Source: Chara braunii (taxonomy: Eukaryota; Streptophyta; Charophyceae; Charales; Characeae). From it: DNA of 42,521 nt. Each line of letters begins with the position of its first letter. Position 1 is the stretch's first letter. The notes beneath the pieces were generated by a model that did no database searches, was not told where the DNA came from, and worked only from the letters and a program-made list of their open reading frames with translations. Below, in pieces: positions 20,293-31,176 of this stretch. Where the stretch lies: contig BFEA01000305.1 of the NCBI GenBank assembly GCA_003427395.1, positions 535,692 to 578,212 on the forward strand, given 5' to 3'. A program made the translations under genes and the position numbers.

Positions 20293-20957
20293 GGGTTAAC
20301 GACCACCTGAAATTTCAGAATAAAAGATTCTGAAGTGGTTTGGAACCGCTGAAATGGCATGAAGACACTTTAGGTCATTTCAGAAGTTTCGGGTGGTTTG
20401 GAGAACAAGTTTTATGTTTTTTTTTTTTTTTCTGCCTGTTTTTTCAGCCACTTCAGCTCATTTCAGGAATTTCGGGTGGGGACCCGAAACCACTGAAGTG
20501 GATGAAGCTTCTGAAAGGGTTTTTAGGAACCTCCATCTTTAAGTTAATGGTTGGATACAGGTCCATGAAGGTTGAAACCCCTTTCAGAAGCTTTAACCAC
20601 TTCAGGTCATTTCAGGAATCAGGTGGGGACCTGAAACCGCTAAAGTGGTTGACGCTTCTGAAAGGGGTTTCGGGTACCCCCATCCAACCATTTGAATGGG
20701 GGTACCTGAAACCCTTTTCAGAAGCTTCGGCCACTTCAGGTCATTTCAGGAATTTCAGGTGGGGACATGAAACTGCTGAAGTGGCTGAAACTTCTGAAAG
20801 GAGTTTCAGGTTCCCCCATCCAACCATTTGGATGGGGGTACCTGAAGCCCCTTTCAGAAGTTTCAGCCACTTCATGTCATTTCAGGAGTTTCAGGTGAGG
20901 ACCTGAAGCGGCTGAAAGTGACCTGTAAATAGTGTCTATTGTTAACCATCTCTCGCT
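20293..20957. mobile_element. Foldback element of three hairpin modules
   Basis: The segment contains three related modules about 140 bp long, roughly at 20483-20620, 20625-20750 and 20764-20900. In module 2 an arm of about 40 bp at 20643-20683 is complementary to 20695-20736. In module 3 an arm at 20778-20820 is complementary to 20831-20873. Each arm runs from an AAGTGG end through CTTCTGAAAGG to GGTACCCCCAT. Modules are joined by a CATTTCAGGAATTTCAGG linker. A GGTTAAC motif lies at the left end (20295) and its inverse GTTAACC at the right (20942-20948). The right end is followed by ATCTCTCG, as at 33692. No protein is encoded. Confidence 0.8.
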
Positions 20958-21077
20958 CTTTCTTCCTTTTCTCCATCAAGGCTACTAGTGTCCGTGTAAG
21001 AGTGTCGCAAACGAAAATGGTCGAAACCAGAAATCAAAATTACAAATGAGGGGAGATAACACCACTTCAACTTACCA

Positions 21078-22050
21078 CATTCTCTCTTTCTCTTCTTGAA
21101 GTTACCACAATGCTGGCAGTCTGTTTCCTCACACCTACCAACAATCTAAAGTCGTCATCCTGCTTAGCCCGAGTATTCAAGCGAGGTTCGTCCGTGTGCC
21201 ACAGTCCTTCGTGGCCACACGACAACCCTGCATACCTTGCACCAGCTCGTCAGATCGCCCAACTCCCTACTCACCGTTCTATTTTCTGCAAGTTAGGCGA
21301 TCCTCTCGATCGCGCTAACTCCCAAGTGGAGATTAGAGAGCGAATTAGTCGTGCTTGCGAGCTTTATAGCATTCAGTATTTGAACGAGAAAATTTCGGAT
21401 TATGCTGAAGCAAGAGGTAGAGAGGAGGAGGGAGTGCCTACGGGTGCATAACGGGGCCGCGGCGTGGAGGACGCAGCCGCTCTCCACATCGATCCAATCA
21501 TGCACCTGGTGTCCAATGAGATAGGCGGGAAAGAGACGTCGAGTTTCACGCAGAAAAAGAAGAGATCAAGAAGGGAGAGGATTGCAGCTACACTTGCACT
21601 TGCTAAGAAAGAGCGAGAAGAGATTACAGTCATGATTAGAATTTAGGCGCGGCGGCAGCAGAGCGCAGGACAGGATGCAAGAATGCGCGCGCGAGGAGGA
21701 AACCTCGTGCAATTAGAGCAAGAAATTACGACGCTCCCAAATTCCTAGCCTCATTAAAGTCCTAACTGCAAGAAGAAATTCCGAGAACCCGAGTAGACTC
21801 AAAATTCAAGAAGAAATTTAAAAAGATTCCCCGCCCGGTGATCGCGCCAATACTTCCCCGCCCAGTTCTATTATTAAAAAAAAAAAAAATGACAGAAGTT
21901 GTGTCAGCCGCTATTTTCCTCGCCTGCTATGGCGCGTCCTTACCAACTGGCAACCGCCGTGGACCTTGTTTTCCCGAAAGAACAAGGGCATTGGTGCAAT
22001 CGAGCCCAACCCCTTCTTCTCTCCCCCTTCCAAACCCCAAAGTACCATTG
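21078..22050. repeat. Dispersed repeat A, copy 3 (most diverged)
   Basis: Aligns with copy 2 from its left part (CACCAGCTCGTCAGATCGCC at 21240) through GATCGCGCTAACTCC near 21315, AAATTCCTAGCCT near 21739, and CTGCTATGGCGCG near 21925 to the GAACAAGGGCATTGGTGCAA region near 21980. Identity is clearly lower, about 70-75% by eye. Same orientation as copies 1 and 2. Confidence 0.75.
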
Positions 22051-22828
22051 CGCCGAAGATGGCGCACATCACAAAAAGAGATTGTCACAAGTATGCAAGT
22101 GCAACCATTGGAGACCTTTCACTTTAGTTTCTAGCGACGAGAGAATAAGATGGATAAAGAACAAAAGCCGTTTAGGAGAGATAGAGGGTAGCTTTAAGGT
22201 CGAAACCTCATGTTACCAGTTCATGGAGAGTTCAACGTGTAGTGATTGAGGCTCCGAATGGAAAACATATCCAGTCAAGCAAGAGTAGTCTGAAATAGGA
22301 GATTTCTTTTCAATTCCCCAAGTATCTGAGATAACCAATCCATACTTTCCTGTATCGACTTTCCATTCCTTCCCATGGGTGGATTATGGGTCAATGTGAA
22401 ATAAGGTAACCCGTTGGAATCCTTCTTCGGCCTCACCTGGACTTCGTGCATATTTGTCAAGGGTGTGCGTTATACATCTTTGGATTGCACCAATCTGGAG
22501 TCTTCCCATTTCCATTCTGAGGCTTCGCATGATCCGTCTTCATTGATCTTGTCGATTCTATAGAAGGTGTTCAGTGGGGATGAAGGCTTGAACCATTAAT
22601 GTTCTTTGTCGATGTTGGATGGTTGAGAGAGGATCTTTACCTAGGTCGTTGGGATTGCTTGCGTGATAGTCGTCAGATTAGTCTTTGTATTTTGGAGACT
22701 TGTCAGTTGTGGGCACATATCTAATGTTGTTTTCCACCTATGGTGTTCCTCGTCCAAAATGTGACGGATCAACCAAACTCCCTATTGCATACATTTCAGA
22801 CTGAAGTTATCAGTGATCTTGGCTACAG
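22051..22828 (-). other. Unclassified, possibly LINE 3' remnant
   Basis: A minus-strand frame (22460-22275) reads VRPKKDSNGLPYFTLTHNPP. It is directly downstream, in the minus direction, of the duplicated LINE fragment, so it may be more of the same LINE. I do not recognise a domain. Confidence 0.3.
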
Positions 22829-23744
22829 AGAACGGAAGTCCAGTGTTTGCTATGATTGTGGTGTTCTCGAAAATGCATGTGTTAAGTATTTATGTTTTGG
22901 TTGATGGTTCTTCCAGGAGTTGGGGGAGCATTTTGCTTTATTCCCTTAGTATCCCTCTCCAGGTATCATCAGTAGACTTGGAGGTAAGGGGGCGCATTAG
23001 TCCGACATACTAGATAGCCTCGGGGTTAGAGAAATGCCACTATTCTGCTAGTTAGTGTTGGGATATGGTTATCCAGGGCTATTGTTCTTCTGCGGTTAAG
23101 ACCCGTACATACCATTTAGTTAGAAGGGCTCGGTTTTGGGGGGCAGGATTTAGTATCCCTAGAACACCGACTTTCCTTTCTTCAAAGGTTTTGCTCCAAC
23201 TCACCTTACTGAGGGTTGAAACATCTTCAGAGTCGCCCTTCCTCAGTAGTCTGGTGTCACTGAGTAAACGTCGAATGTTGGCTGCTGAGTCAGGCAACAA
23301 TTGGCGTATAGATAAAAATGTACCATATTTTTTAGGAAATGAATGAATAGAGAACGAAAGTCCAGTGCTTGCCCTGATTGCGGTGTTCTCGAACATGCAT
23401 GTGTTAAGTATTGATGTTTTGGTTGATGATTCTTTCAGGAGTTGGGGGAGCATCTTGGTTTATTCCCGTAGTATCCCTCTCCATGTTCTTCTGCGGTTAA
23501 GACCCGTACAGACCATTTGGTTAGAAGGGCTCGGTTTTGGGTGGCAGGATTTAGTATCCCTAGATCACCGGTTTTCCTTTTTTCAATGATTTTGCTCCAG
23601 CTTACCTTACTGAGGGTTGAAACAGCTTCAGAGTCGCCCTTCCTCAGCAGTCTGGTGAGTAAACGTCTCATGTTGGCAGCTGAGTCAGGCAACAATTGGC
23701 GTATAGATAAAATGTACCATATTTCTTAGGAAATGAATGTACCA
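22829..23744 (-). pseudogene. LINE C-terminal fragment in tandem duplication
   Basis: Two direct copies, 22829-23346 and 23347-23744, of a minus-strand LINE segment. Copy b encodes STLSKVSWSKIIEKRKTGDL and NRALLTKWSVRVLTAEE. Copy a encodes LSKVSWSKTFEERKVG and NRALLTKWYVRVLTAEE. This is the conserved region after the reverse transcriptase, as at 12.4-12.9 kb. Copy a has about 112 extra bases (about 22969-23081) not in copy b. Both end with a GTACCATATTT(C)TTAGGAAATGAATG string. Frames carry stops or shifts. Confidence 0.85.
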
Positions 23745-23810
23745 TATTTTTAAATTTTTATTTTTTATTTTTTTTAGTCCCGTTACCAGTTCGCGAGACC
23801 AGCGTGGAAC

Positions 23811-23880
23811 CCAAGAGCCTAACTCAGTGGGTACACCCATGAACTGTTGAAAGTACAAACCCGTGTTCGGATCTAGATGA
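23811..23880 (+). ncRNA. tRNA-like segment (possible SINE head)
   Basis: CTAACTCAGTGGG at 23819-23831 resembles the internal promoter A box, and GTTCGGATC at 23865-23873 resembles the B box, with about 33 bases between. It lacks obvious acceptor pairing, so a tRNA-derived SINE or tRNA pseudogene is more likely than a functional tRNA. Confidence 0.4.
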
Positions 23881-26295
23881 TGGAACTTAATTGATGAGTA
23901 AGACCAAGTATTCTGAATTACTTGGGGCTGGTCAGTTTTCACGTTATCTCAAAGTCGTTACCTGGGTCGTGGTTCTTCGGGATATCAATTAAAATTGGAA
24001 CGATACAGAGAAGCTTAGGGTGACCTGACTCTTACTTAATACAGCAAACCCGATGATTTCGGGTTGCTGCTTGTTGACTCGCTGCTAGGACTGTAGTCGA
24101 GCCACTGGGTGCGCTATTGCATAGTGCGGGATGTGGGCGCGTTAACAGAAGACGAAGAAAAAGGAAGTCGGGGAATTGACGAAGGAGGAAAGGAGATGAG
24201 GAGAGAAGAGGAGGGAGGAACTCACCTTCAGCAAGGTTACAGGCAGTCTACGGAGGCAACAACGGAAGGTGGTCGCATCCTACAGGCGGATGCACCTGGC
24301 TGCATCTAGAGGGAAATTCACCCTCATTTTGAAAAGGTGGCAGTCGGGATCTTCGGTGCCACGTTTGTAGGTTGCTTGTCGCGATCTTTCGTGGCATAGT
24401 TAGTTGGTGCTTTGCTCATCCTATCGTTCGAAGTAGACTCTCTCTGCGCACTCATCACCATTACCGTCGGCGTCGACTTCATCTTCCGGTGGTCGTTGCT
24501 CCTCAACGCCTTAGGAGTATGAACCCGACTTTGTATATGGCCAGGTACGTCAGGGGGAGCGGGGACGAACAAACCGTGTAGAACTGAGAGAGAAATCGTA
24601 AAGGAGAGAGAAAGAATCGAAAGGAGAGAGGTAACTAAAAAAGGAGGCAAGAGAAGAAGTACGAGGGAAGGATGAACCTGGACGCTGTTATGCGGCAGAT
24701 ACATTCAATGGAGAGCACGAGAAGAGGGTGAGGAGGAGAAGAATTCTAAGGAAAGTTGAGTAATTCGGTCATTTCTCGACCATTTTTTTTATTTCAATTA
24801 CTTTTTTTAGATTTTTTGGATAGGCGAATTCATATTTGAGTTCGTTTTATTGTTAGAGTAATAGATTACGAGTTAGTAGAAGATTGAGGTGCGTGAAGTT
24901 GTCATGAGCGTGGGTATGGACGGAGTAAGGAACATAGATTTCGCGGATTTCTTAGCGGAATCAGGCAAACTAAAGTGGTAACTATGGGTTTTTGTCTATG
25001 GCGACTCGATTGGCGGTGTCGAATTCCACGGAGAAGCCCTGAGTTTGGCGTGGTGGGAGATAGGCATGTGTAGGAGCTATGGAGGAGGGTCAGGTTTTAC
25101 CTGGTCGACTGCCGCCGTATGTCATACTGTGCAAATGTGTGATGTATCTATCCATGCTCCAACCGAAGATTCGCCATGCTTGAAGTTATTGTACTACCTT
25201 CGTGGTTGTTGAACGAGATTGTGGAGCTCTTTGTTATGCTCGTGATCGCCGGGCAGTACTGTCTGTGACTGTGCTGCCTGTAGTCGTCATTATCAGGGTC
25301 AACATCGTACGGGTCCACCTCGCGGTTTGAATGTTACGAAGGAGCGAACTTGGGCGCAATACCGGCTGAATATGAGAGAAAGAAAGGAAGAGAGACACTT
25401 ACCATTTAGAGCTGGCAATATGGGATAAACCAAAAGACGAGCTACGATATAAAAAAGGCAATGCACCTGTCCTGGTTCTGGCGGAAGATTCATTCTCATA
25501 TTGCACATTTAGTGAGTAAAGGAGTGAGGCCTATTGCAGCACACCTTCGCTAGTAGTGAAGGTCGTCGTTTTAATCCCGTGTTGTTTTGCATTAGCTATC
25601 ATTCCAGTCCCAAATGTGTCTGGCGTGTTGCATCGCATCCTCTATAACCATCGTTGCCCAGTGGTTTGCTGATAGCCGCACAGTGGTGGTGCTTCTATGT
25701 ATTTTTGATCTTTATCCCGACGAACTAAGTTTTTAATCCGGTCGGATGAATGACTGAATGTAGCGGTGTGCTGGGAGCGCACCCACCGAGAAAAAAAAGA
25801 TGAGTAGGGAGTGGCAAGGGCACACACCCGGTCAAAACAGTGATTTCCAGGTTTGACATCGGCATAAGCTTCGACTTGCAGCTGATTTCCGCAGGTTGCT
25901 TCTCACTCATTTAGTTAAGACAAAGTAGTCGTGTGACTGTGGTCTGGGCGTTGAGTACGCTTAAGAGGAGGAACTTGCCTGCATTAGTAGTAATGATGAC
26001 TGTATGCTCTCGTCAACGTATGAGGCGTAAAAGTAGAGTTGAGAGAGTGGTCTGACATCTGCAAGGGGGCTATCGTTGCAGCGTAAAAGCTCTTCAGGAG
26101 GTCGCTATACCGTGCTTTGACTGTGATTTGACCATCTTTCATTGCGTTTTGACCATCATTGTGGGGCCCTCTTGAGATTGAAGATTGCAAGGCTCTCTCC
26201 TGCGAGTTGGGTTTGTTCCTGTCCTGTATCTCGAGTGTCTGAAACCCCTCCTTCTGCCCTTCTTACTCTAAGTCTAGTCCAATGTTACGAGAGAA
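23881..26295. other. No recognised gene or repeat
   Basis: About 2.4 kb of mixed composition. Short frames are unrecognised: one of 126 residues at 24324-24704 is Leu/Ser-rich at one end, and others are below 70 residues. A purine-rich stretch lies at 24150-24220 and again at 24580-24760. I cannot assign any of it. Confidence 0.4.
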
Positions 26296-26299
26296 AGGC

Positions 26300-26370
26300 A
26301 GCAGGCGGGATTGCAACCCGTAGGACCGCATCAAGACCTTGTGGGAGGTTCACCCACTGATTGCGGGAGC
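26300..26370 (-). ncRNA. tRNA-like segment (possible SINE head)
   Basis: The minus strand has ATCAGTGGGTGAACC, similar to an A box, and then GGGTTGCAATCCCG (26306-26319), similar to the GGTTCAAATCC B box with two differences. The spacing is tRNA-like. It is probably tRNA-derived rather than a working tRNA. Confidence 0.4.
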
Positions 26371-26639
26371 TCTACCGGAGCCCATGTGGGGTTGTGGAGG
26401 TGGGGAACATTCAGGTATAAATTCGTTTCACAAGTGTGATCCCATCCCTAAAACTATATTATTTTTTGTTATTGTGTGCCTGCAAGTATGAATGAAAAAG
26501 CTAGCTGTATTTTATTTGTTTTGAATTCAGAACACGATCTGAAAGATAAAATTGGCATATATGACAAACTTATATTATTTATGTGAAATCAGACAGAATG
26601 AACGGGGGAAGGTGGGATGAAGGTGTTTTACATGTGTTT

Positions 26640-27575
26640 GACCGGGTCAACGCAAGACTGAATATGTCTAAGTTGAGTAGGTTCAATGTTATGTTTTATT
26701 TTTGTCATATATATATATATATATATATACGCATCTGACAGACTGGCACCCTAAGTTGGGAGGTCTAGTCAATAAGGTTTGAACAAAAAGAATAGGAAAG
26801 CAAATGAAGAATATAATGTGAAGGTAACCTAGGCAGGTTGAACGTACCCTTAAGTTGGGGCGGTCCAGTCGTATGCCCGTGATAACATGAAAATGTAGAC
26901 AGTTAGTATAAAACTTCTTTATTTTCCCTTCTAAACACACTGTAGGGTTGGATGTCTCCCTAAGTTGAGTAGGTCTGACTATCTGCCCAAAAAAAAGAAA
27001 GTTATAAAGTTTGTGCAAAGTATTTATGGTTGTTTGAACTATTGTTATGGAGGCGAAGCGTACCCCTAAGTTGGGGTGGCTAGGCATACTTAGTATGTAA
27101 CTTGTTTAGGCAGATTAGGCGTACCCTTAAGTTAGGGCAGTCTGGTCGTATTGCCTTATGTATCTTAAATTGTTAAAGCTACCTAGGCGTACCCCTAAGT
27201 TAGGGCGGTCTAGTGATATGCCCTTTGTCGTTGATGTTATGTAGGTTGGATATACCCTTAAGTTAGGGTGGCCCGACCATTCGTCGTTTGTGTTTGTTTA
27301 GACATGTTAGGCATACCCCTAAGTTGGGGCAATTTGATCCTATGCCCTACGTAAACGACGTTTAAGGCCGACTAGGCATACCCCTACTAGTCTTATGCTT
27401 CATGTCGTTAGTTAAGCAGAAGCCCGACATACCCCTAAGTTGGGGCGGTCTGGTCATATGCTTTACGTTCGCAGTTTATATTGCGTTGGGCATACCCCTC
27501 AGTTAGGGCAGTCTGGACATACGTTTCAGTCACGTATGTTGGGCATACCCCTAAGTCGGGGCCGTCTAGTTGTGT
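26640..27575. repeat. Array of short palindromic motifs with unique spacers
   Basis: About 13 copies of a motif with consensus ACCCCTAAGTTGGGGCGGTC, usually followed by TNGTCATATGCC, occur near 26660, 26750, 26848, 26955, 27062, 27122, 27189, 27252, 27316, 27380 (truncated), 27431, 27493 and 27548. The CCCC and GGGG parts pair around TAAGTT. From 27060 the spacing is regular at about 55-67 bp; before that it is about 100 bp. Sequence between motifs is largely unrelated from unit to unit. An (AT)n tract lies at 26707-26729 within the array. Confidence 0.85.
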
Positions 27576-28985
27576 GTTGTCGTGCGCGACGATTCCTCGC
27601 CCTGCTGGGAGCGCTAAACGTCACCGTCGTGTCACGCAGGATTTTTCTTCAGAGTTTGAAAAAAAATCAGTCACCACTTCGATCGTCCGCGCGTGTTATA
27701 CCTCTCACGCCACCCCACGACAAGTCAGGGTGCCACGAGGTACAACTCACCTCTACCCGAGGGACTGTCACCACCCTGAAGTAGGGGTATCCCTGTTGAG
27801 CTACCGACCCACATGCAAAGCCTTTTACCTGCCTTTGTAGAGGTAAGTCGGTCGAGGACGTTTGCTCGATCGTCACAGCATAGGCATACGCGTGGTTGAA
27901 CGCCTAAGACTGATCCGTTTATGTGTCGGGCATCGGGGCGCTAATCTCCCGAACTGACTTACTATTCATGTCGACTCGATTGACGATCTCTCGCGCATAC
28001 ATTACTCTGACCTATTTGTACTTGACTAATTATATACGCTATTTAAGTTCTCCCAAATCAATACATACATGAAGAATACAGTTCAGTGGTTGAGACTGAA
28101 AGGCAAGGAGATGTCTTTACATTTCGCATGATAAAGGCAAACATCAGGATGAACAAAGCTGAACTTTTGGAAGAGAAAACAACCAATCGGTTCTTGGCCT
28201 TTCAAACAAACATCACAAATAAAAGTAGGTTCATGGTCAGTCAAAAACATTCATCAGAAATAAAATATAGGTTCATGGCATTTCAAAGAGAATGACATGA
28301 ATAAGGTTTTCGGTCTTTGCGAATTATCCTAATCTATTCAACATTAAGGAGTAAAAGTCAGAAATCCAAACCAAATGTACACAGGTGAGGTGTCGACAAA
28401 ATGTCTGAGTCGAGGGTAATGTAATTATAAGTTCAACAATGCGAGTAAAGTGAATAACACGTGGTTGGTCGTTTTACTAGCCTGCAGTCAAAACAAAAAC
28501 ATTCACAATCCTAACAGAGTCAATCATTCACTCACTTTCACACACATTACACCTACGTTTTCAAACCTTTCAACCAGACATTCTTTTTTCGAGTTAGTCA
28601 TTCGAGGACCTTTTTTGATCAAACAAAGACTCTTTAGACAATAACCCAAAAATGAGAAATGTCATTTAGTGCTGAGGTAGATGCAAAGTGTGGGTGTCAA
28701 GGGTGAGTGAGGGTTGAGTTGGCGAACCAACCTGCTACCATAAGTCAACAACATGTAGTCTTATACAAACTCACAAGGAGTCTTCTTGAGTAAGATGACA
28801 TGCAATCACACACAGGTCATAAGATCTCATCACCTCTCTCACTATCAACATGGCCCTACACGAGCTTCAGCGATGTGAACTTCAATTCTAATGGAGAACT
28901 ATATTATAGTCCGATCAAATGTAAGTATGAAGTAAGAAGACCCCCACAAAAACCTTCATCTCATACGTTCTAGTCTGATTCTATC
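27576..28985. other. No recognised gene
   Basis: A more GC-rich piece to about 27880 ends the motif array. It carries a minus-strand TAGCTCAACAGG (27792-27803) that resembles an A box but has no convincing B box. The rest is AT-rich with frames below 70 residues and no recognised similarity. Confidence 0.4.
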
Positions 28986-28989
28986 AAGA

Positions 28990-29175
28990 AGTAGGATGAC
29001 TCACACATAAGTATCCTACTACTTGTTTTAGTCCAACTGACTTAGACTTGGATCGGTCATGGGATGACTCGCACAAGAGTACCACACTTCTAGTCTGTCA
29101 ACGTAACAATCTAAGATACGTATGTATGTACAGACGAGTAATAGGATGTTCCTTACACATGAGCCTTATCCTATC
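28990..29175. repeat. Short imperfect hairpins of the TAGGATGAC type
   Basis: AGTAGGAT (28990) pairs with ATCCTACT (29020) around GACTCACACATAAGT. ATAGGAT (29141) pairs with ATCCTAT (29174) around GTTCCTTACACATGAGCCTT. A half-form GGGATGACTCGCACAAGAGT lies near 29061. The same kind of hairpin occurs three times near 40.1-40.35 kb. Confidence 0.65.
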
Positions 29176-29570
29176 ATGTGTTCTGAACCATTATTCTATA
29201 TTCATACATTCATTAGATACAAGGCAGTTGAGGGAAGTACAATTAAGGGTTTACAGGATGAAAATGAGAAAACAAACGAAGTCGTTTCTCGTTTCACGTC
29301 TTTATTTTTTTTTTCTCATCCCCCTCATCCATTCTCCTTATTCCTTTCTTCATTTTTTTTTCTGTCTTCTTCCTTCTTTTCTTTTCTCTTCCTTTTCATT
29401 TCAACCTCATGTCTTTTTGACTAGATGACCCTGCGTGCACTTACACTTGCTTTAGGCCAGCGTGCACGAAGTCGTCCATGACTCTAGCTAGGCACGGGGT
29501 TCCATATGCATATACCTCATGTCAGAACAAACGGTGTAAGTAATGAAATAGTAACAACAAATAATACTAC
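29176..29570. other. No gene; pyrimidine-rich stretch
   Basis: Strongly T/C-rich from about 29281 to 29400. Frames here are Phe/Ser/Leu-rich low-complexity products and are not treated as genes. Confidence 0.5.

Positions 29571-29652
<82 letters not shown>
29571..29652. repeat. TAA trinucleotide microsatellite
   Basis: Nearly perfect (TAA)n over about 80 bases with one AAC interruption. It is one of three TAA tracts in 29.5-30.63 kb. Confidence 0.98.
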
Positions 29653-29653
<1 letters not shown>

Positions 29654-29699
29654 TGTAAAAATAATAATAATAGTACAAGGAATATGAATAAGCGTGATA

Positions 29700-30120
29700 C
29701 ACAAAAGTTTAAGTCACAATCAATCATGCAGAAGTCTAGATAGTTAGGTAACAAGTAAAGAGTTCAAATGTATCAAGATTTCATTCAAATGAGAGTGATA
29801 TAGTGACCTCGTTAGCCAATGTTCAACCCTTCAGGTCACATCATTGCAGTATTTAATGTCACTTTTACTATCTGGTGCCAAGTATATTACTCATCCTGCA
29901 TGTCGTATCTATCCTCTTGCAACAAACTGACTTTGCCTTCACAGACCATTGTACATGACGTCAATACCAATGTCGACCTCCCACATACACCAAGTACGTA
30001 CTCTCGTCACCTTCAATCAGACCTTGATAACCCCACTCTCGCCTCCTTCTCTGAAAGACCACCAGATCATTCGTCTTCCCCCTAACACTTCAACTACTAC
30101 ATATTATAGCTAGGATTAAA
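29700..30120. other. No recognised gene
   Basis: Sequence between TAA tracts; a plus-strand frame of 88 residues at 29819-30085 is unrecognised. The segment 29750-29990 resembles 30660-30990 in parts (for example TCAATACCAATGTCGAC and ACAACGTCGATTCCCAAGTC contexts), but this is weak. Confidence 0.3.
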
Positions 30121-30190
30121 CATCATAATAATGATAATAATAATAAAAACAAAATAATAATAGTAATAATAATAATAGTAATAACTATTA
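30121..30190. repeat. TAA microsatellite, left of MITE
   Basis: Imperfect (TAA)n with interruptions, directly left of the inverted-repeat element. Confidence 0.9.
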
Positions 30191-30193
30191 AAA

Positions 30194-30576
30194 AGAGATA
30201 TTTGCAATATACCCCTATAAGTTGAGATATATCCCAAAATGCCCCTACAAGATGTGGGTAGAGAGGAATGCCCCTCTGAGAAAATAAATATTTTGTGAAA
30301 TGTCCCTGGTGTCGGTTGGACCCCCATCTTTGCAATTTACCCCTACCAGGTACCATCTAGCTTAGCGAAATGCCCCAATACTTAACAACTTTTCCTAGAC
30401 GCTTTTGCAAAAGACCAAGACCCAAATGGGGAGGTCCGGATTGCAAGGTTGCAACCCGCCTGACAGGGGCACAACACAAAGATTTCAGCCCAAAAGGGCA
30501 TTCCCCTCCACCCACATCTTTCAGGGGCGTTTTGGCATATATCTCAACTTATGGGGGTATTTTGCAAATTATCCCT
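30194..30576. mobile_element. MITE-like element with long terminal inverted repeats
   Basis: The left end (30194 onward: AGAGATATTTGCAATATACC, then TATAAGTTGAGATATATCCC and AAGATGTGGGTAGAGAGGAA) matches the reverse complement of the right end (30576 back: AGGGATAATTTGCAAAATAC, then CATAAGTTGAGATATATGCC and AAGATGTGGGTGGAGGGGAA). The match is about 80% and extends weakly inward to about 130 bp per side. The total length is 383 bp. There is no coding capacity. TAA microsatellites flank both sides, so the target duplication, if any, cannot be told from the microsatellite. Confidence 0.85.
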
Positions 30577-30626
30577 AATAATAATAATAGTAATAATAAT
30601 AATAATAAATTAATAATAATAATAAT
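30577..30626. repeat. TAA microsatellite, right of MITE
   Basis: Imperfect (TAA)n immediately right of the inverted-repeat element; probably the other half of the tract at 30121-30190 split by insertion. Confidence 0.9.
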
Positions 30627-31071
30627 GCAAGGAAAATGAATAATAGCGAACTTCAGAAACGAAGCAGCATCATACACATGAGACCAGATAGTCGTGACCT
30701 CGAACCAAAAGCAGAATTGCATCACGAGTCCTACCGAATAAAAGCAAAACAAAAACTTATAAGTGACAATGTTCGAATAGTTTCATCATCATTAACAAAT
30801 AATCAATGTCAACATCCTATCTGGCGCTCGGTGCCCAGACTACAAATGGGAGATCCTATCTAGCCTATCTACAATGCCGCTGATGACGTCAACAATTTTC
30901 CGAAGTACGAGCAGATTTCGACTTATGTCGTTTGCCTCAAGCACCAGGTATGTCTCTCGTATCACTCACAACGTCGATTCCCAAGTCACAGATGCCACAT
31001 GCACCCAAGGACCACCATACGCCCCATCCAGCACAGAGCAGCGCAACTCGACTATGGTTACCTGCTCCGTC
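30627..31071. other. No recognised gene
   Basis: Anonymous sequence leading into the simple repeats next to the gap. Frames extending into the gap are artefacts. Confidence 0.4.
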
Positions 31072-31073
31072 TG

Positions 31074-31104
<31 letters not shown>

Positions 31105-31109
31105 TTCCT

Positions 31110-31176
<67 letters not shown>
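31072..31176. repeat. TTC repeat and 65-base T run
   Basis: Imperfect (TTC)n at 31072-31111, then an unbroken T run at 31112-31176 that ends at the assembly gap. Confidence 0.97.

Noticed and set aside
26640-27575. CRISPR array, from the regular motif-spacer pattern
   Set aside because: Repeats vary too much between units, spacers vary in length, no cas genes are nearby, and all surrounding content is eukaryotic.
29122-29754. Phe/Ser-rich and Ile/Leu-only frames
   Set aside because: They are translations of a pyrimidine-rich tract and of the TAA microsatellite.
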